The notes: generated from the letters alone by a model not told the origin. A DNA stretch of 51,408 nt from Zygnema cylindricum (GCA_037447655.1 JBBHKE010002754.1:70001-121408), one strand, 5' to 3'; counted from the first letter of the stretch, positions 26,787 to 38,819 are shown. Made by a program: numbers and translations.

Positions 26787-29600
26787 ATTCCCCCTCTTAC
26801 TGAGACACTCAAATCCCCCTCTTACTCCATGCCTACTAATTTCTTTCCCATTTATATACCTCTTTTGATGCTGTCAGTACTCGCTCAAAAGAACGTACGC
26901 AAACGTCAACCGAAAAACTCCTCGACAAAGTGGAACAAATTCGGCCGTACAAATGTACGCCGCAACCCAAAAACAACACTACTCCTCGAATCAGAACAAA
27001 TACCACTACGATCACTATGACACAAAACCGTATAGTGACCGGGACCCTCCGTACATACAATTCAAGTAATACAAGGCACAAATAACTCTGACACACAAAA
27101 ACAACATTTAAACCAAACGTACAATGGTTGTTAAGCTGCCAACCGACGCTAACACAAATCCCACAACGTAAAACCTAACAATTCCCCTTTGAATGTGGGA
27201 ATTATCGAACCACCACCTTGACTTCAAAATAACATAAACGAACTTACACGAAATAACAAAAGACAAACTGGAAGACCGCGCTACAGACACACGACGACTG
27301 ATTACAAAATTGAGTCTAACAATCCCCCTCTCAAACTTGTAATCATTACACCAATCACAACTTAAAACTTCCTCTCCGTAAAACGTCATGAAACAAAATT
27401 AAGCGACAAATTAAAATATCAGATTAATGTACGAAATAAAGTATCAAATGTTTGACGTAAGAAACACTTATATCTCCTCACGATTTTCAATAAGCGCCAA
27501 ATCGAGTAATCCTTTAACAGAATCCTCGCAAACTTTAATCAACTCCAAATGTGTAGACCTCTTTGAAATGTTACAACTTGATTGCGAATATTTCCTTCAA
27601 TCTTCATTCAAAATTCATCCGTAACTTCACGCGTCAAAATTCACGAATATGCCACATGGAGCTTCTCCATTTGTTCTTAGAATCTCAAAAGAAAACATAT
27701 TGCCGCTCCAAACGAAAAAAAACGGTAACAGGGCGGTGAAATTTCAAAATCAAAGTAAATGAAAATTTCACGCCGCAAATCCACGTCAAATAAATCCACG
27801 TCACAACCTCCATCAAAATTGGCACTTTTAAATAATTATTCTCTGTCAACTGAAACCATACTCACATCCACATGGTACCAATAAGGTACGAGAAGATACG
27901 TATTATTCCACTTTGAATAACTGTTCGAACAAAAAAAAATCTGACGACGACCAATAGCAACCGCCAAAAAAAAATATCTTGCAAGGAAGTGTACTGCAAA
28001 CTCCAAAGTACAAGGGGCATTACCGCCCTGTACGAAACGATCACTCCTCTTTCACATATACGTCAAAATCAAATAACGTAGAATCAACTCCAGATCTCAA
28101 CAAACAATAATAATTCACGTAGCGATTTTGGTAACCGCCGTACCATTTTAGGCTTCACTAAAATAATGGAACAGATTGCGATACAAAACTTCACCTCAAA
28201 ATTACACCACATTTTAATGTTGAACCAAAAAAAAGATACCAACGAAAAAACTTAACGACCATACAAATGTTCGGCGTTTGACAAAGTTAGAAAATGACCG
28301 AAACAACTGGCGAAATACTGGTCTCGTTCCAATATGGAACATCACTTCTTCCTCCTCTTCTTTGTCAGAAAATGACCAAAACAACCGGTAAAGATATCGG
28401 TTTTTGTTTCCAACACGGAACTCTTTCTCTTCTCCCTCTAATCATGGAAACATTAAAACTTTACATCAACAAAATCCACAAAAAAAATGTGTCGCTACAC
28501 CATTCACCTCGATTCACTTCGATTCACTTCTTCTATAAATAAACGTACAAAAGTACGAAATAAAAATCCCTCCAAAAATGGATCTTCAAAATGTTGAGAT
28601 TCATTTTCAACTCACGACAACCCGTTTACTTTCTTCTTCAGAAAACATTCCTTTCCACCTCAGTCGATATATCACATTTACACATTTCATCCCTCCTTAA
28701 AAAATTCAATCTTCTTCTCTTCACTCTTCCTTCCACTTCTACAACGTTGAAGCTTAATTGTGAACTCGATGTAAAACCTTGAAATTTCGGAGAATTGGAA
28801 TCAGGATTCCCATCACACTAATTATCAATTCCAATTTCAATGTCACTCTTAATGTCACAGCTAGTTCTCTTATTTCTCTTTCGAATGTGGAAATGCTATT
28901 TCTCCTCCAATTATGAATTAGAAATGTCCAAGAAAATATAAATTTTACACACATAAAAACTCAAAGTTTTCTTTCAATTTCTCTTCTCCACTCATCAAAT
29001 CAATCATTTTACATAACCGAAATAAATTCCAAATTCATAACCACCAATCAAGGCGGTGGCCTACACCGCGATCGCCTCGGTCGCCTTATGCACGACCTCT
29101 TCCTCCACCAAAATAATTTAAGTATCATTGAGGAATAATATATCCCCGAACTCCATAATGTCACCAGTAATCCTCGGAATTTTACGTGACAGTTTACCTC
29201 TTCCCTTTCTCCTCTTTCTTCAAACAATTATCTCCTCGACTCTCATCTTCATTTTTATCCAAATAGAGATCCACATCATCCGGCAGATGACTCTTCCCCT
29301 TTCCTTCTCTAATAGGACATCAATATACACATCAATTTGTCGAACACTTTCGAAAATTGATCTTCCAAATTACTGGGGCCTCCATACATCCGAGATTCTT
29401 CTGCAAATTAAACTCCAAAAAAACTGAATGTTTTCTCCAAAACAAAAAATAAAGCCGCCATGGGAAAATATTATATCTCTTCCTTTACAGAAAATAACTT
29501 CCCTCTATCTCCTTTGCATCCCTACTGTTCTCTTCTTTTTTCAAACCGGAACAAGAATCCGATTTCTCCTTTTTTCATCATCTTTTTCATCTTTGTCAAT
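26787..29600. other. Interior of the LTR element, non-coding
   Basis: AT-rich. Short unrelated open frames only. Contains several CCCCCTC motifs at 26790, 26812, 27183 and 27322 (purine tracts on the minus strand), some followed by LTR-start-like TGTTAG on the minus strand. Confidence 0.5.
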
Positions 29601-29620
29601 TCTTTTTTTTCATCCTCCTT

Positions 29621-30371
29621 TTAATCCTCACTCTTTTCTCTCTCACAAATCACTCTTCTTAATACACTTCTCATCACACTTTTCTTCACTTCTCTCTTCA
29701 ATTTTCCTTCTTCTTCATCTTTGTCAATTTTTTTTTTTATCCTCCTTTTAATCCTCACTCTTTTCTCTCTCATCAAATCACTCTTCTTAATACACTTCTC
29801 ATCACATTTTTCTTCACTCCTCTCTTCAATTATTAATTCACTCTTCTCTTCTTCACCTTTTTCGCCTTCTTCGACTTCTTCAACTTCTTCGGACTCTTTT
29901 TCTTTGACTTCAGAATAAGCATCACCTCCATCCGGATCGAGATCCGGTTCATTCATCAAAGGATAAATGAATTTTCTTCCTCCCATTTCAATCTGAATTT
30001 CCACATCTGATTGATTTTAATTCACTCTTCTCTTCTTCGCCTTCTTCGACTTCTTCAACTACTTCTTCGGATTCTTCATCTACTTCTTCTTCATCATCTT
30101 CTTCTTCTTCTACTTCAAAATAAGAATCACCTCCATCCGGATCGAGATCCGGTTCACTCTTTAAAGGAAAAAAGCCTTTTCTTCCTCCCACCTCAATCTG
30201 AATTTTCACATCAACATAAAGGGTAAACTTGTAGAACAAGTCATACAACACCTCCTCCGAACTTCTTTCACCTCCAAATCTATCTGGGCCAAAAGGACGA
30301 GTAGGAAGGGCCTCCTCATATTGAGCCCCTCTAAGCTTCAATAACCACAAATCCTCCTTATTTCCTTCCAT
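29621..30371 (-). CDS. Acidic ORFs of the LTR element with an internal duplication
   Basis: Two minus-strand frames, 30371-29988 and 30004-29621, each 127 codons. The first starts MEGNKEDLWLLKLRGAQYEE and contains a KIQIEVGGRKGFFPL block, an EPDLDPDGGDSY block, and then a Glu-rich run. The second repeats EIQIEMGGRKFIYPL and EPDLDPDGGDAY with Glu-rich and Lys/Arg-rich tails. So a ~360-bp unit was tandemly duplicated and diverged. Position just after the primer-like site fits a gag-like role, but I recognise no gag family, zinc knuckle or catalytic motif. The plus-strand open frames here are shadows. Confidence 0.5.
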
Positions 30372-30536
30372 CTCTCCATCATCCTAACACTCATGGAGAG
30401 CACTACATCCTGCTGCGATACCAATTAAAAGGATCGAAAAATAAAACACTGAGAGCAAATGCAAGCAGAAGCATAAAAGATAAAACTTACACTAGAGAAA
30501 GATAACCCCACGGAAGCCAATATATTCCACGGAGAA

Positions 30537-31138
30537 CTTTTCTTACATAATTTCCTCACACCCTCAAAACACACACACTTCTAACTCCTCTTAATCATAT
30601 AAAAGATAATTTTCACTAACCTCCTCTAACTCCTCAAGAAACACCATAAAGCTATCAAACTCCCTTAACTCCTTGAACTCCTTCATAATCTACAAGGAGG
30701 ATCAACTCTCGCCAAATTGATAAAAACCTCTCTCTCACTACGCCTCAATATACTCCTTCAAACGTCACGTAACAATACCAGGGTACATGATTAGAAACGC
30801 GTAAGAGTCAACGTGGTGAAAACATCCGACCAACAACCGCGAACCGACTTGAACTACACGGTACGACTAGACAAGTCAACCGCGAACCAATTTGAATCAC
30901 ACGGTACGACTTGAACTTACGTGAACCGAAACTACCAAGCAATTTCCACGTCACTTCTATAATACTATTCAAACATACGTGAAACAAAATGAACATTTAA
31001 TTTCTACGTCACTTCAAATATCCACGGACGTTGGTACTTCAAATATCCAGCGACGAAACTAATTCGTCGCTGGTCGTCGCTACTTTAGCTACGAGAATGT
31101 CACGTCGCTAAATGAGTTCTCAGTACTAAATCCTAACA
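30537..31138 (-). repeat. LTR, right copy (5' LTR in element sense)
   Basis: Direct repeat of 26172-26786, ending (plus strand) CCTAACA, i.e. starting TGTTAGG on the minus strand. Contains several ACGTGAAC/CACGTAAC-type motifs. Confidence 0.85.
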
Positions 31139-31140
31139 GG

Positions 31141-31335
31141 AAGTTTATAAGTTCTATTACTCTTTTTAGGTGTTCAGGGTTTTCAAAGTTTTCCAAAACC
31201 TGTGTGATTTTTAAGAGTTATTCTTTTTGTAGTAGCTTTTTATATCTATTTATATATATAAAGTGATACAGATAAATTTCTATATATATATATATACACA
31301 TGGATATGTATGTATTTGGCTGGAAGGCAGACAGG
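31141..31335. repeat. 195-bp host segment duplicated at both sides of the LTR element (right copy)
   Basis: Matches 25977-26171 nearly base for base and then runs directly into the Harbinger minisatellite (GGCAGACAGGCAGGCGG). This side therefore keeps the original continuation of copy 2. Confidence 0.85.
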
Positions 31336-31715
31336 CAGGCGGTCTGGAAGCAGGTAGTCAGGCAGCTAACAGGCACGATATATATACATATATATACATA
31401 TACATATATATATACACATATATATACACATATATATACATATATATAAATATGTATATATGTGTATTTATATTTATATGTATAAAGTCATTCAGATACA
31501 TATCTATATATACAGATGTATACGTATGTATTTGGCCGGTAGGCAGACAGGCGGGCGGTTGGGAAGCAGGTAGTCAGGCAGTTAACAGGCAGGATATACA
31601 TATATACATATAAATATATATATATATATATATAAAAATATTATATATATAATATAATATATAATAAACATATATATATATGTGTATTTATATTTATATG
31701 TATAAAGTCATACAG

Positions 31716-31754
<39 letters not shown>

Positions 31755-32260
31755 TGTTTACGTATGTATTTGGCCGGTAGGCGGACAGGCAGGCGGTTGG
31801 GAAGCAGGTAGTTAGGCAGTTAACAGGCAGGATATATATATACATATTTATACATATATATATATAATGTATAATGTATAATATTATATATATATGTATA
31901 TGTATAACATATATATATGTATATATATGTATATATAATGTATATTATATAAAATATATATAATATAAATATATAATATAAGCATATATATAAAATATAT
32001 ATATATATATAATTTATAATATATAAATATATAAATATATAATATATAAATTATATATATATACTATATAATATATATTATATATAATTTTCTTTTTTTT
32101 ATTTATATTTATATCTATAAAGTCATACAGATATGTATATCTATAGATATATATACAGATGTATACGTATGTATTTGGCCGATAGGTAGACAAGCAGGCG
32201 GTTGGGAAACAGGTTATTAGACAGATAACTGGCGGGCAGGCAGACAGGCAGCAGACATAC
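31315..32260. repeat. Internal minisatellite of Harbinger copy 2
   Basis: Same G-rich core and (TA)n spacers as in copy 1, with cores near 31315, 31539, 31770 and 32175. A CT run (32300-32330) and the ORF1 leader follow, as in copy 1. Confidence 0.85.
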
Positions 32261-32528
32261 ATCTATGTATGTATACATGGATATATATATATAATATATA
32301 CTCTCTCTCTCTCTCTCCCTCTCTCTCCCAAAAAAACCCTTAATTTTCATCAATGCATCCATTTCCTTAAAATCTGACCCAAACCTTCCCATTCTCTCAA
32401 AAATTTCCTCAACCTGTCAAGAATTTTCCCATTCTCTTAAGAATTTCTCCAACTTGTCCTAATCTGTGCCGTTTTTTGTCATTTTCCCATTTATTTGTTG
32501 TATATTTTTTACTCAATTCGTAGATAAC

Positions 32529-32717
32529 ATGTCGGAGAACCTGATGCGGGACCCATGCGTTCCGAACGCGCAGAACATAGAGGAGCTTTTAATCCATAGT
32601 TCACAAGGTCTACGCACAATTCCTCCTTCTATGACTTTTCCTGTGGTTGCATCCCAAAGTCCCCCACCAACAAACGTAACAAGCCCAAACTTGTTATACG
32701 TCGGGACTTCCAGCTAA
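32529..32717 (+). pseudogene. Harbinger ORF1 remnant (copy 2)
   Basis: Starts MSENLMRDPCVPNAQNIEEL as in copy 1, agrees for about 54 codons (to NVTSP), then switches to unrelated codons and stops. The trihelix region is gone. Confidence 0.8.
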
Positions 32718-32880
32718 AGCAAAGCCAATGAAACTAGGAGACAAAGTTCTAGTGTTGTGTATTGGTAAGGATTTGCCGATAACCGATATGGACCTTTTTT
32801 GGGTACCCGATAATCGATATATTGGTATGATATATTGCCATCAGTGTTATCGCCGATAAATAACGGATATTAACAAACGT
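32690..32880. repeat. Filler replacing the ORF1 centre; CCGATA-rich repeat
   Basis: About 190 bp between the ORF1 break and the point where copy 2 resumes (AACTTTTCTCAAAGAATG). It holds GTTGTGTATTGGTAAGG and TTGCCGATAACCGATATGG, a diverged match to 9648-9720. Confidence 0.6.
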
Positions 32881-33039
32881 AACTTTTCTCAAAGAATGTT
32901 TGTGGGTGCTTTTTTTTTTAATACTTTATATCTTTGGAAAACTAAAAGGGTGAGTCGAAGAATTATGTTATCTTTAAAAACATCATATTTAAATATAATA
33001 TATTTTTCTTTTTTTATCTCGTCTCTTGTTAACCTCTAT

Positions 33040-33850
33040 GCCTCTATATTTTGACTCTGGCTCCATCTCTCTCTATGTCTCTCCGTGTTTCTCTCTATAG
33101 ATGTCTCTTTCTATATGTCTATGTCTGTCTCTGTTTCCGTCTATCTTTGTCTCTATGTCTTTGTTTATATCTATCTTTGTGTCTCTGTTTCTGTCTATCT
33201 TTGTCTTTGAGTCTTTTGTAGCTGAATCTTGTTGCTGTCCTTGTCTTTTCTCTCTCTGTCTCTGTCTGTCTTTTCTCTGTCTTTGACTTTTCTTTGTCTC
33301 TGTTTCTTTCTATCTTTGTGTCTTTGTTTCTATCTATTTTTGTGTCTCTTTTTTGTGTCTCTGTTTCTATCTATCTTTGTCTCTGTATCTTGTCACTGTT
33401 TCTTTTTCACTGTCCTGTCTTTTCTCTATCTTTGTCTATCTTGATTTTACTCTTTCTATCTCTCTCCGTCTTTTATCTGTCTCTGATTTTTCTCTGACTT
33501 TGTCTTTTCTCCGTCTTTGACTTTTTTCTGTCTCTGTTTTTGTCTATCTTTGTGACTCTATTTCTGTCTATCTTTGTCTTTATACCTTGTCGTTGTATCT
33601 TGTCTTTTATTTGTCTTTCTCTGTCTATCTTTTGTATCTTGTCGCTATATCCTGATGCTGTCCCTGTTTTTTCTCTGTTTGTCTCAAGCTGTCTTTTCTA
33701 TGTCTTTGACTTTTTTGTGTCTCTGTCCCTGTCTTTTCTCTATACACCTCTGTCTGTGTTTTCTCTGTCTCCGACTTTTCTATGTCTCTGTATCTTGTCT
33801 TTCTCTGTCCTTGCCTCTGTCCCTTGTATCTTGTTTGTAGTCCTGGTGCA
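33040..33850. repeat. CT-rich tract of Harbinger copy 2
   Basis: Counterpart of 13500-14500; degenerate TCTCTGTCTTTGTC repeats. Open frames are compositional. Confidence 0.85.
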
Positions 33851-34369
33851 TTTTTGGAGTTGTTATAAAGTTTATTTCCGCACTTAAGTCATGTGATTTC
33901 CACAAGTGAGCATTTTTGTTAATGGAACAATACATTTGTGTTTTATACCAAATATGGTAAGCAGGTGATTGTTGTGACCGAGAACAACAACTATAATTGA
34001 CAAATTTAAGTCACCAATGATTTGTCAAACATTGAAATTAGTGACTTACAGTAACAAAGACACAATTGAAAGATGTAAGTGACGCAGGTAGTGGTCAAAG
34101 ACCTCAACAATTGAAAGATGTAAGTGACGCATGTATTTGACCACTTACCGAAAACTATTAGATGTTAGCTGGAAATTATAATTGAGAACACATGCAGTTG
34201 AAAGACATGGCTTTAGGTGTAACAGTATATCCCTTGGAAAGTAATTCCGATGGAAATGGAAATTGACTATCCAGCACTAGAAAGGAATAACTATGAATAC
34301 CGAAACGGGGCACAAGTGTAACTGTAATGTATAACTCATAACACATGGAATGGACATCAATACAAGGAA

Positions 34370-34760
34370 GACACAGAGACAGAGAGACATATGACCGAGC
34401 TACGGAGAAACAAAGAGACAGAGACATAGAGAGACAGAGAGACAGAGAGATAGTGAGACGCATACAGAGACGCATACAGAGACAGACGCAAATAAAGACA
34501 CAAAGACAAGAGACAAGACAAAGAGTTAGAAACACAAAGACAGAGCATAATAAAAGAGACAAAGATGGAGAGGTAGAGAGATAGAGACAGAGACACAAGA
34601 CAGAGAAAGAGAGTGAGACAGAGTAAGAGACAAAGAGATAGCACAAAGAGATACATGACAGTCAAAAAGACTAGACAGAATGATACATGACAGAGATACA
34701 GAAGACACAGACACAGAGACAAAAGGCCAAAAGACAGAAAAGAGATAAAAAGATAAAGGG
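34370..34760. repeat. GACA-rich tract of Harbinger copy 2
   Basis: Counterpart of 15000-15610 but shorter, lacking one of the internal duplicated blocks. Confidence 0.85.
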
Positions 34761-35059
34761 AGCAACTAAGAGCAACAATGGAGGATTGTCACAAGAGACA
34801 AGAGACAGAGACATGGCCATAAAATACAATTTATGACAGAAACATTAGATATTGTATGCCAAATGTAAGAAAACATAAAACAAAAATAATGGATTTGATA
34901 TTTGACTAAAATTTGAATGTTATACATCACACTAAACATCTGCAGTATAACTTTTTCTTCTAAACCCAAAAACGATAAAATTGTAAAAAAATGTATTTTT
35001 GAGTAAAAAGTAGACTAAATATCTTCACCGTACATAGAACATATCAAAACCACTACTCA

Positions 35060-35718
35060 TCAGATCCATGTCATTGGTAGTTTTTTCGTTACTGCTATGA
35101 TGATGCGTTCCCTCAACTTCATCAACTTCAATATTCATATCGCTCACCTCGGCATCCGGGATATATACACCGTCATCGTTATGTTCCCCGTCCATGTCCT
35201 TGTAACATAGTCACATAAAACATCTCTTATTTTCATACCTTAGATTTTGGTGGATCTAGGACCACCCATTATTTTTTCCACTTCTCCACCTTGTTGTACG
35301 CGTTGTTGTCGTTGTTCTTGAGCCCTAGCGATTCGAGCGACACTTGTCGAACACCACTTTCATTCTTTGTTTGTTCGTTTTCAAACTCAAGCACCTAATC
35401 GATGTGTGTTTCATTTCGTGCAATGGAGATATTGTGCAAGATAGAAGCAGCCAAAATGAATGTCAAGAACGATTCTTGTTGAGAACGCAATATCTTCAAA
35501 AGGAATCTCCATTGACATTTCAACTTCCCGAATGCTCTCTCCACTACCATCCTAAGTGATGCATGCTGAAAATTAAACTTGGTTTGCGATGGAGTAGTCG
35601 TGTACCAGGGTACGACACTATCAGATTGGGGTGTAATGCGTAGCCGGCATCCCCAACAATGTATGGAAAAACGTTAGTACTTCCCCAATAGAAAACACTA
35701 CCACTTGCATGCATTTTT
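35060..35718 (-). pseudogene. Harbinger transposase C-terminal part (copy 2)
   Basis: Aligns with 15864-16530 of copy 1 on the minus strand, covering the second-Asp region (35640-35718), the catalytic-Glu VERAFG segment and the C-terminal tail. Frame breaks occur, but at two places where copy 1 has TAG this copy has CAG (near 35567) or CAA (near 35312). The upstream two thirds is lost at 35718. Confidence 0.7.
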
Positions 35719-36463
35719 CGTATTCTCCCGAACGAGAATCATCCCTACCACTTTGTTCCATATCCATCTTGAGTCCGGCAAGTCCTGCACACGGTTGACT
35801 ATGTTCTCGAACTCATCAGGTAACTTCATCAGTAAACAGTTAACATTTTCTTTTTCACTAAAATCTTTTCTCGCACTCTCTAGCTCCATGAAGAGTGTAG
35901 CAAGCTCATTGCAAAAATCCAACATCTTCCCCCATTTGTATACATATTCCTTAACTTTCTGATCAACCAACTGTTGTTGCTAAATCGTACAACTTCGGTA
36001 CATCTCTATGAGAGCCATCCACAGATCGGATGCCTTTTCTACCTGCAAATGAGGACATGCAAGTCCGCGGGTAGGATGGCGTAGGATGAAGTGCTTTGCC
36101 GCCATATTGTTGAAGTCCCAAGTTTCAGTATCATTCTCCTCGTTCCTCGGAATAAGTGACATGAATGCTGAACCAGTTTATTTTGGTGTGGTCGTCTCGT
36201 TCTCTGCTCTTTTGTCCACGACCACTTCTTCCTTTGTCTCCTCTGTTGAATATGGACCTGCTTTTTTTTGTGAATCTGCATCCTTCAAACCCTAGAGGGA
36301 TTCCAAGACTTGATGGACGCCCGAATCGTCCACTCACTATCTTCCAAAACCTTTTTTTGCATAGAGCTCCTATCATCATACTTTCCCAGTATATTAAGAG
36401 AGTTCCATTAAAGATGGGTACCCTAGAGGGTGGGCCCATAACTTGAAACTCTGAAACCTCCAT
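35719..36463 (-). pseudogene. Copia-type gag pseudogene (UBN2-like) of a second lineage
   Basis: Minus strand. Opens MEVSEFQVMGPPSRVPIFNG and reads through YWESMMIGALCKKRFWKIVS, the usual N-terminus of plant copia gag. After frameshifts: DTETWDFNNMAAKHFILRHP, KASDLWMALIEMYRS, a TAG, then WGKMLDFCNELATLF and NCLLMKLPDEFENIV. It differs from the gag of the two copia elements to the right. It abuts the broken Harbinger transposase at 35718/35719. Confidence 0.65.
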
Positions 36464-36660
36464 AAGTCCTCAGAGTAGACAGCTTCGAAGAAGCCTCAAG
36501 GATAACCCTGACCCGTTTGTGTTTCAGCAAGAATTACTGCCACCCTGGCAAACAAAAACTTTGACCACCTTCACCCCTATGAAGGTAAGACTTCGCTGAG
36601 TTGATAGCAAAAAGAATCTCAAAATTTGCTCCCCTGAGCAGTAAGTTATGGAGGGTCATA
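36464..36660. other. Leader-like or junction sequence between two retroelement fragments
   Basis: No coding signal. May belong to the 5' side of the gag pseudogene (minus strand) or be unrelated sequence trapped against the copia fragment. Confidence 0.35.
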
Positions 36661-37310
36661 ATAAATCTGCTGCCCTTAAGGCTATTAAACTTTTGAGACT
36701 ATTAAACTTCACTACTGGTGAGAATGTCTTAGTGTAATCAACCCCCTCTTCTTGGGAATACCCTTTAGCAACTAACCTCACTTTATATCTTTCCACTGAC
36801 CCATCTGATTTCCTCTTAATCTTAAAGACCCATTTACACCCCACAATGTTTTTCTCTTCTGGGCGTTCTACTAAGGTCCAAGTTTTGTTTTTGATTAGTG
36901 AGTCATATTCTAATTCTATTGCCTTTTTCCATTTATGAGAATTAGAACCCTCCAAAGCTTCATGAAAAAATTGCGGTTCCCCCTCTGCCGCCATAAAACA
37001 ATAAGCTAAACCCAAATTTCCCGTTTCTTCAATAAGCAGCTTTGGTTAAGCACGTATCCGATTAGATACTCTTTGAGGGGTTACCGTCAATCTCGATTGT
37101 TGAATCGGATTTGGAGAGGTTGTAATTTGCGAAGGTTGTGATGCCGGTAACTTCTCCACTTGTAAAGGTTGAGAGGTTGATGTTCCACCGGGGATGACGG
37201 AAGTCTGAGCTGGAATGGAAATCGGCGTCGATGACGAAGGCTCCACTTCATCTTCTCAACTTGGAGTACCTGGTGTTTGTGGAGACCCACTTTCCAATTC
37301 TTCTTGATTG
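36661..37310 (-). pseudogene. Copia 1 integrase-RT linker and reverse transcriptase N-part
   Basis: Pro/Ser-rich linker (SQPLQVEKLPASQPSQ), then AYCFMAAEGEPQFFHEALEG, WKKAIELEYDSL, TWTLVERP, the RT blocks CKWVFKIKRKSDGSVERYK and DYTKTFSPVVK. Ends abruptly at ALRAADLL before the YVDD active site. Confidence 0.8.
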
Positions 37311-37399
37311 TTAAAAGGAACAGTGACAGTTTCTGATTCTTCGTTTTGCTGCGGACTATATGCTACTGTGAATTCTCGTTGTATCCCCCAAATTTTGCA

Positions 37400-38487
37400 G
37401 TTTTCCTTAAAAGCATTGGAGGTATATTCTCCCCCATTATCTGACCTTAAAATTTGGATTCGTTACCTGCTTGATTTTCTACCATGATTTTAAACTCTCT
37501 GAATTTCTCAAGGGCTTCTCCTTTGGATTTCATAAAATACACCCATACTTTTCTAGTGCACTCATCCGTAAACGTGATGACAAATCTAAAACCTCCAGGA
37601 CTTAAAGGGTGAGGACCGCTCAAGTAAGAATGAATAAGCTCCAGCTTCCTTCAATGTTTGGGTTCATCATCTTTATGAAAAGGAAGCCTTTTTTGCTTAC
37701 CTTGAGCACATCCTTCACACACCTTAAGGTTGTCTTGGGCGTTGACGTCCTCAAGTCCTCATACCATCTTCTTTTCTATAATTCGTTTGAGATTCTGCTC
37801 TCCCAGATGACCAAATCGTTGATGCCATAGCTCCAAAGTCTGTGCTTCTTTGCTGAAATTCATCTGTGCCTCTTCCTCATCCAAACGTAGAGCAAAAAGA
37901 TTCCCTTCCAGATATCCAAGAGCGATTAGCTTTCCACCACTTCGGATTTCACACCTTTCATTTTTCTTTTTCTCAAATTCAATTTTTAGTCCACTCCTCA
38001 GAGCATGCATAACACTAAAAAGGTTATGCTTTAAACCTGGTAAATATAAAACATCTTTTAGATGGCCTTCATGGCTACCAGTATCACAGTATAATTGTAA
38101 CTTAACCTCGTATATTAGACTGGTCTCTAGAATCTTATCATTTGCCAGTACAATTCGTCGAGGATTTTGTAATGATGTGAGAGAAGAAAAGATAGACTTA
38201 TCATTACACATATCATGAGACACTCCTGAGTCTATAATCCATTTGCTTTTTGGAGCATTAGACTGTGAGAGGAAAAGTATGGTCATGGCAAAAGATGGTT
38301 TGTTTTGTCTGTTTTTGTCTTTACTACGACAAACTGAAGACATATGACCTGGTTTTCCACAACTATAACAAACAATCTTTTTCTTGAAGTTTTCAGCCTC
38401 TTTCTTTTTGAATCTACAATCAACAGTCTGATGATTAGTTTTTCCACATATAGCACAAGCAGTTACTAACTCAATACGTTTTACTGA
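37400..38487 (-). pseudogene. Copia 1 zinc knuckles, protease and integrase N-part
   Basis: After a TAG just past the gag frame (shared with copia 2): CAICGKTNHQTVDC and CYSCGKPGHMSSVC zinc knuckles, aspartic protease motif WIIDSGVSHDM, LPGLKHNLFSV, LWHQRFGHLGEQNL, then an integrase HHCC remnant (EGCAQGKQKRLPFHK) and core pieces. Stops and frameshifts make it non-functional. Confidence 0.75.
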
Positions 38488-38819
38488 CTATTTGCCTTTG
38501 GCATAAAGAGCTACATCTGACTCTTTTTCCTCCTTTATTTTAATTTCAACTTCTTCCTGAATGAAATGCTGACATACTGCATCAAAGTCTACAGTAGGTT
38601 GAATTTTCAAAGCCGTGATCATCATAGCATACTGTGATGGTAATGACCTAACTAGTGTAAGGATCAAATCATCATCATTTAGTGTTGTGCCGACTGCGGC
38701 TAGCAGCAATTTAAGCTCTTTCAGTCTATTTATAAGAGTTTCCATAGTATCTCCACTCTCGATAATAAAGTCCAACAATTTGTTTTTTAATTGCATTATG
38801 TTGGACGGATTAGTACGCC
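37628..38819 (-). repeat. Near-identical patch shared by copia 1 and copia 2 (copia 1 side)
   Basis: Matches 43230-44421 (constant offset 5602) with a single mismatch that I could find (37781), including a shared TAG between gag and zinc knuckles. Sequence on both sides diverges at once. Confidence 0.85.

Larger units (their letters stand above)
26172..31138 (-). mobile_element. LTR retroelement without recognisable pol (LARD-like), inside Harbinger copy 2
   Basis: About 5 kb bounded by direct repeats of ~600 bp. On the minus strand the right LTR begins TGTTAGGATTTAG, a typical LTR start. A primer-site-like TTGGTATCGCAGC lies near 30412-30426, and a purine-rich AGAGGGGGAATT tract next to the left LTR. 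No reverse transcriptase, integrase or protease motif is visible; only acidic ORFs at 29621-30371. It could be a large non-autonomous (LARD) element. The primer-like site is about 110 bp from the LTR edge that the two repeats share, so the left LTR may be truncated. Confidence 0.7.
24852..35718. mobile_element. PIF/Harbinger DNA transposon, copy 2 (interrupted)
   Basis: The left end AGGTATTTTCGCATGT at 24852, preceded by TAA, matches the TIR of the 947-bp element. It continues through the leader shared with copy 1 (25344-26171), is interrupted by an LTR element (26172-31138), and resumes with the minisatellite (31315-32260), ORF1 remnant (32529-32717), CT tract, GACA tract and the transposase 3' part (35060-35718). 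At 35718 it stops inside the transposase where a gag-like sequence begins. The central part of ORF1 is missing and replaced by about 190 bp. Overall diverged from copy 1 by many scattered changes. Confidence 0.75.
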
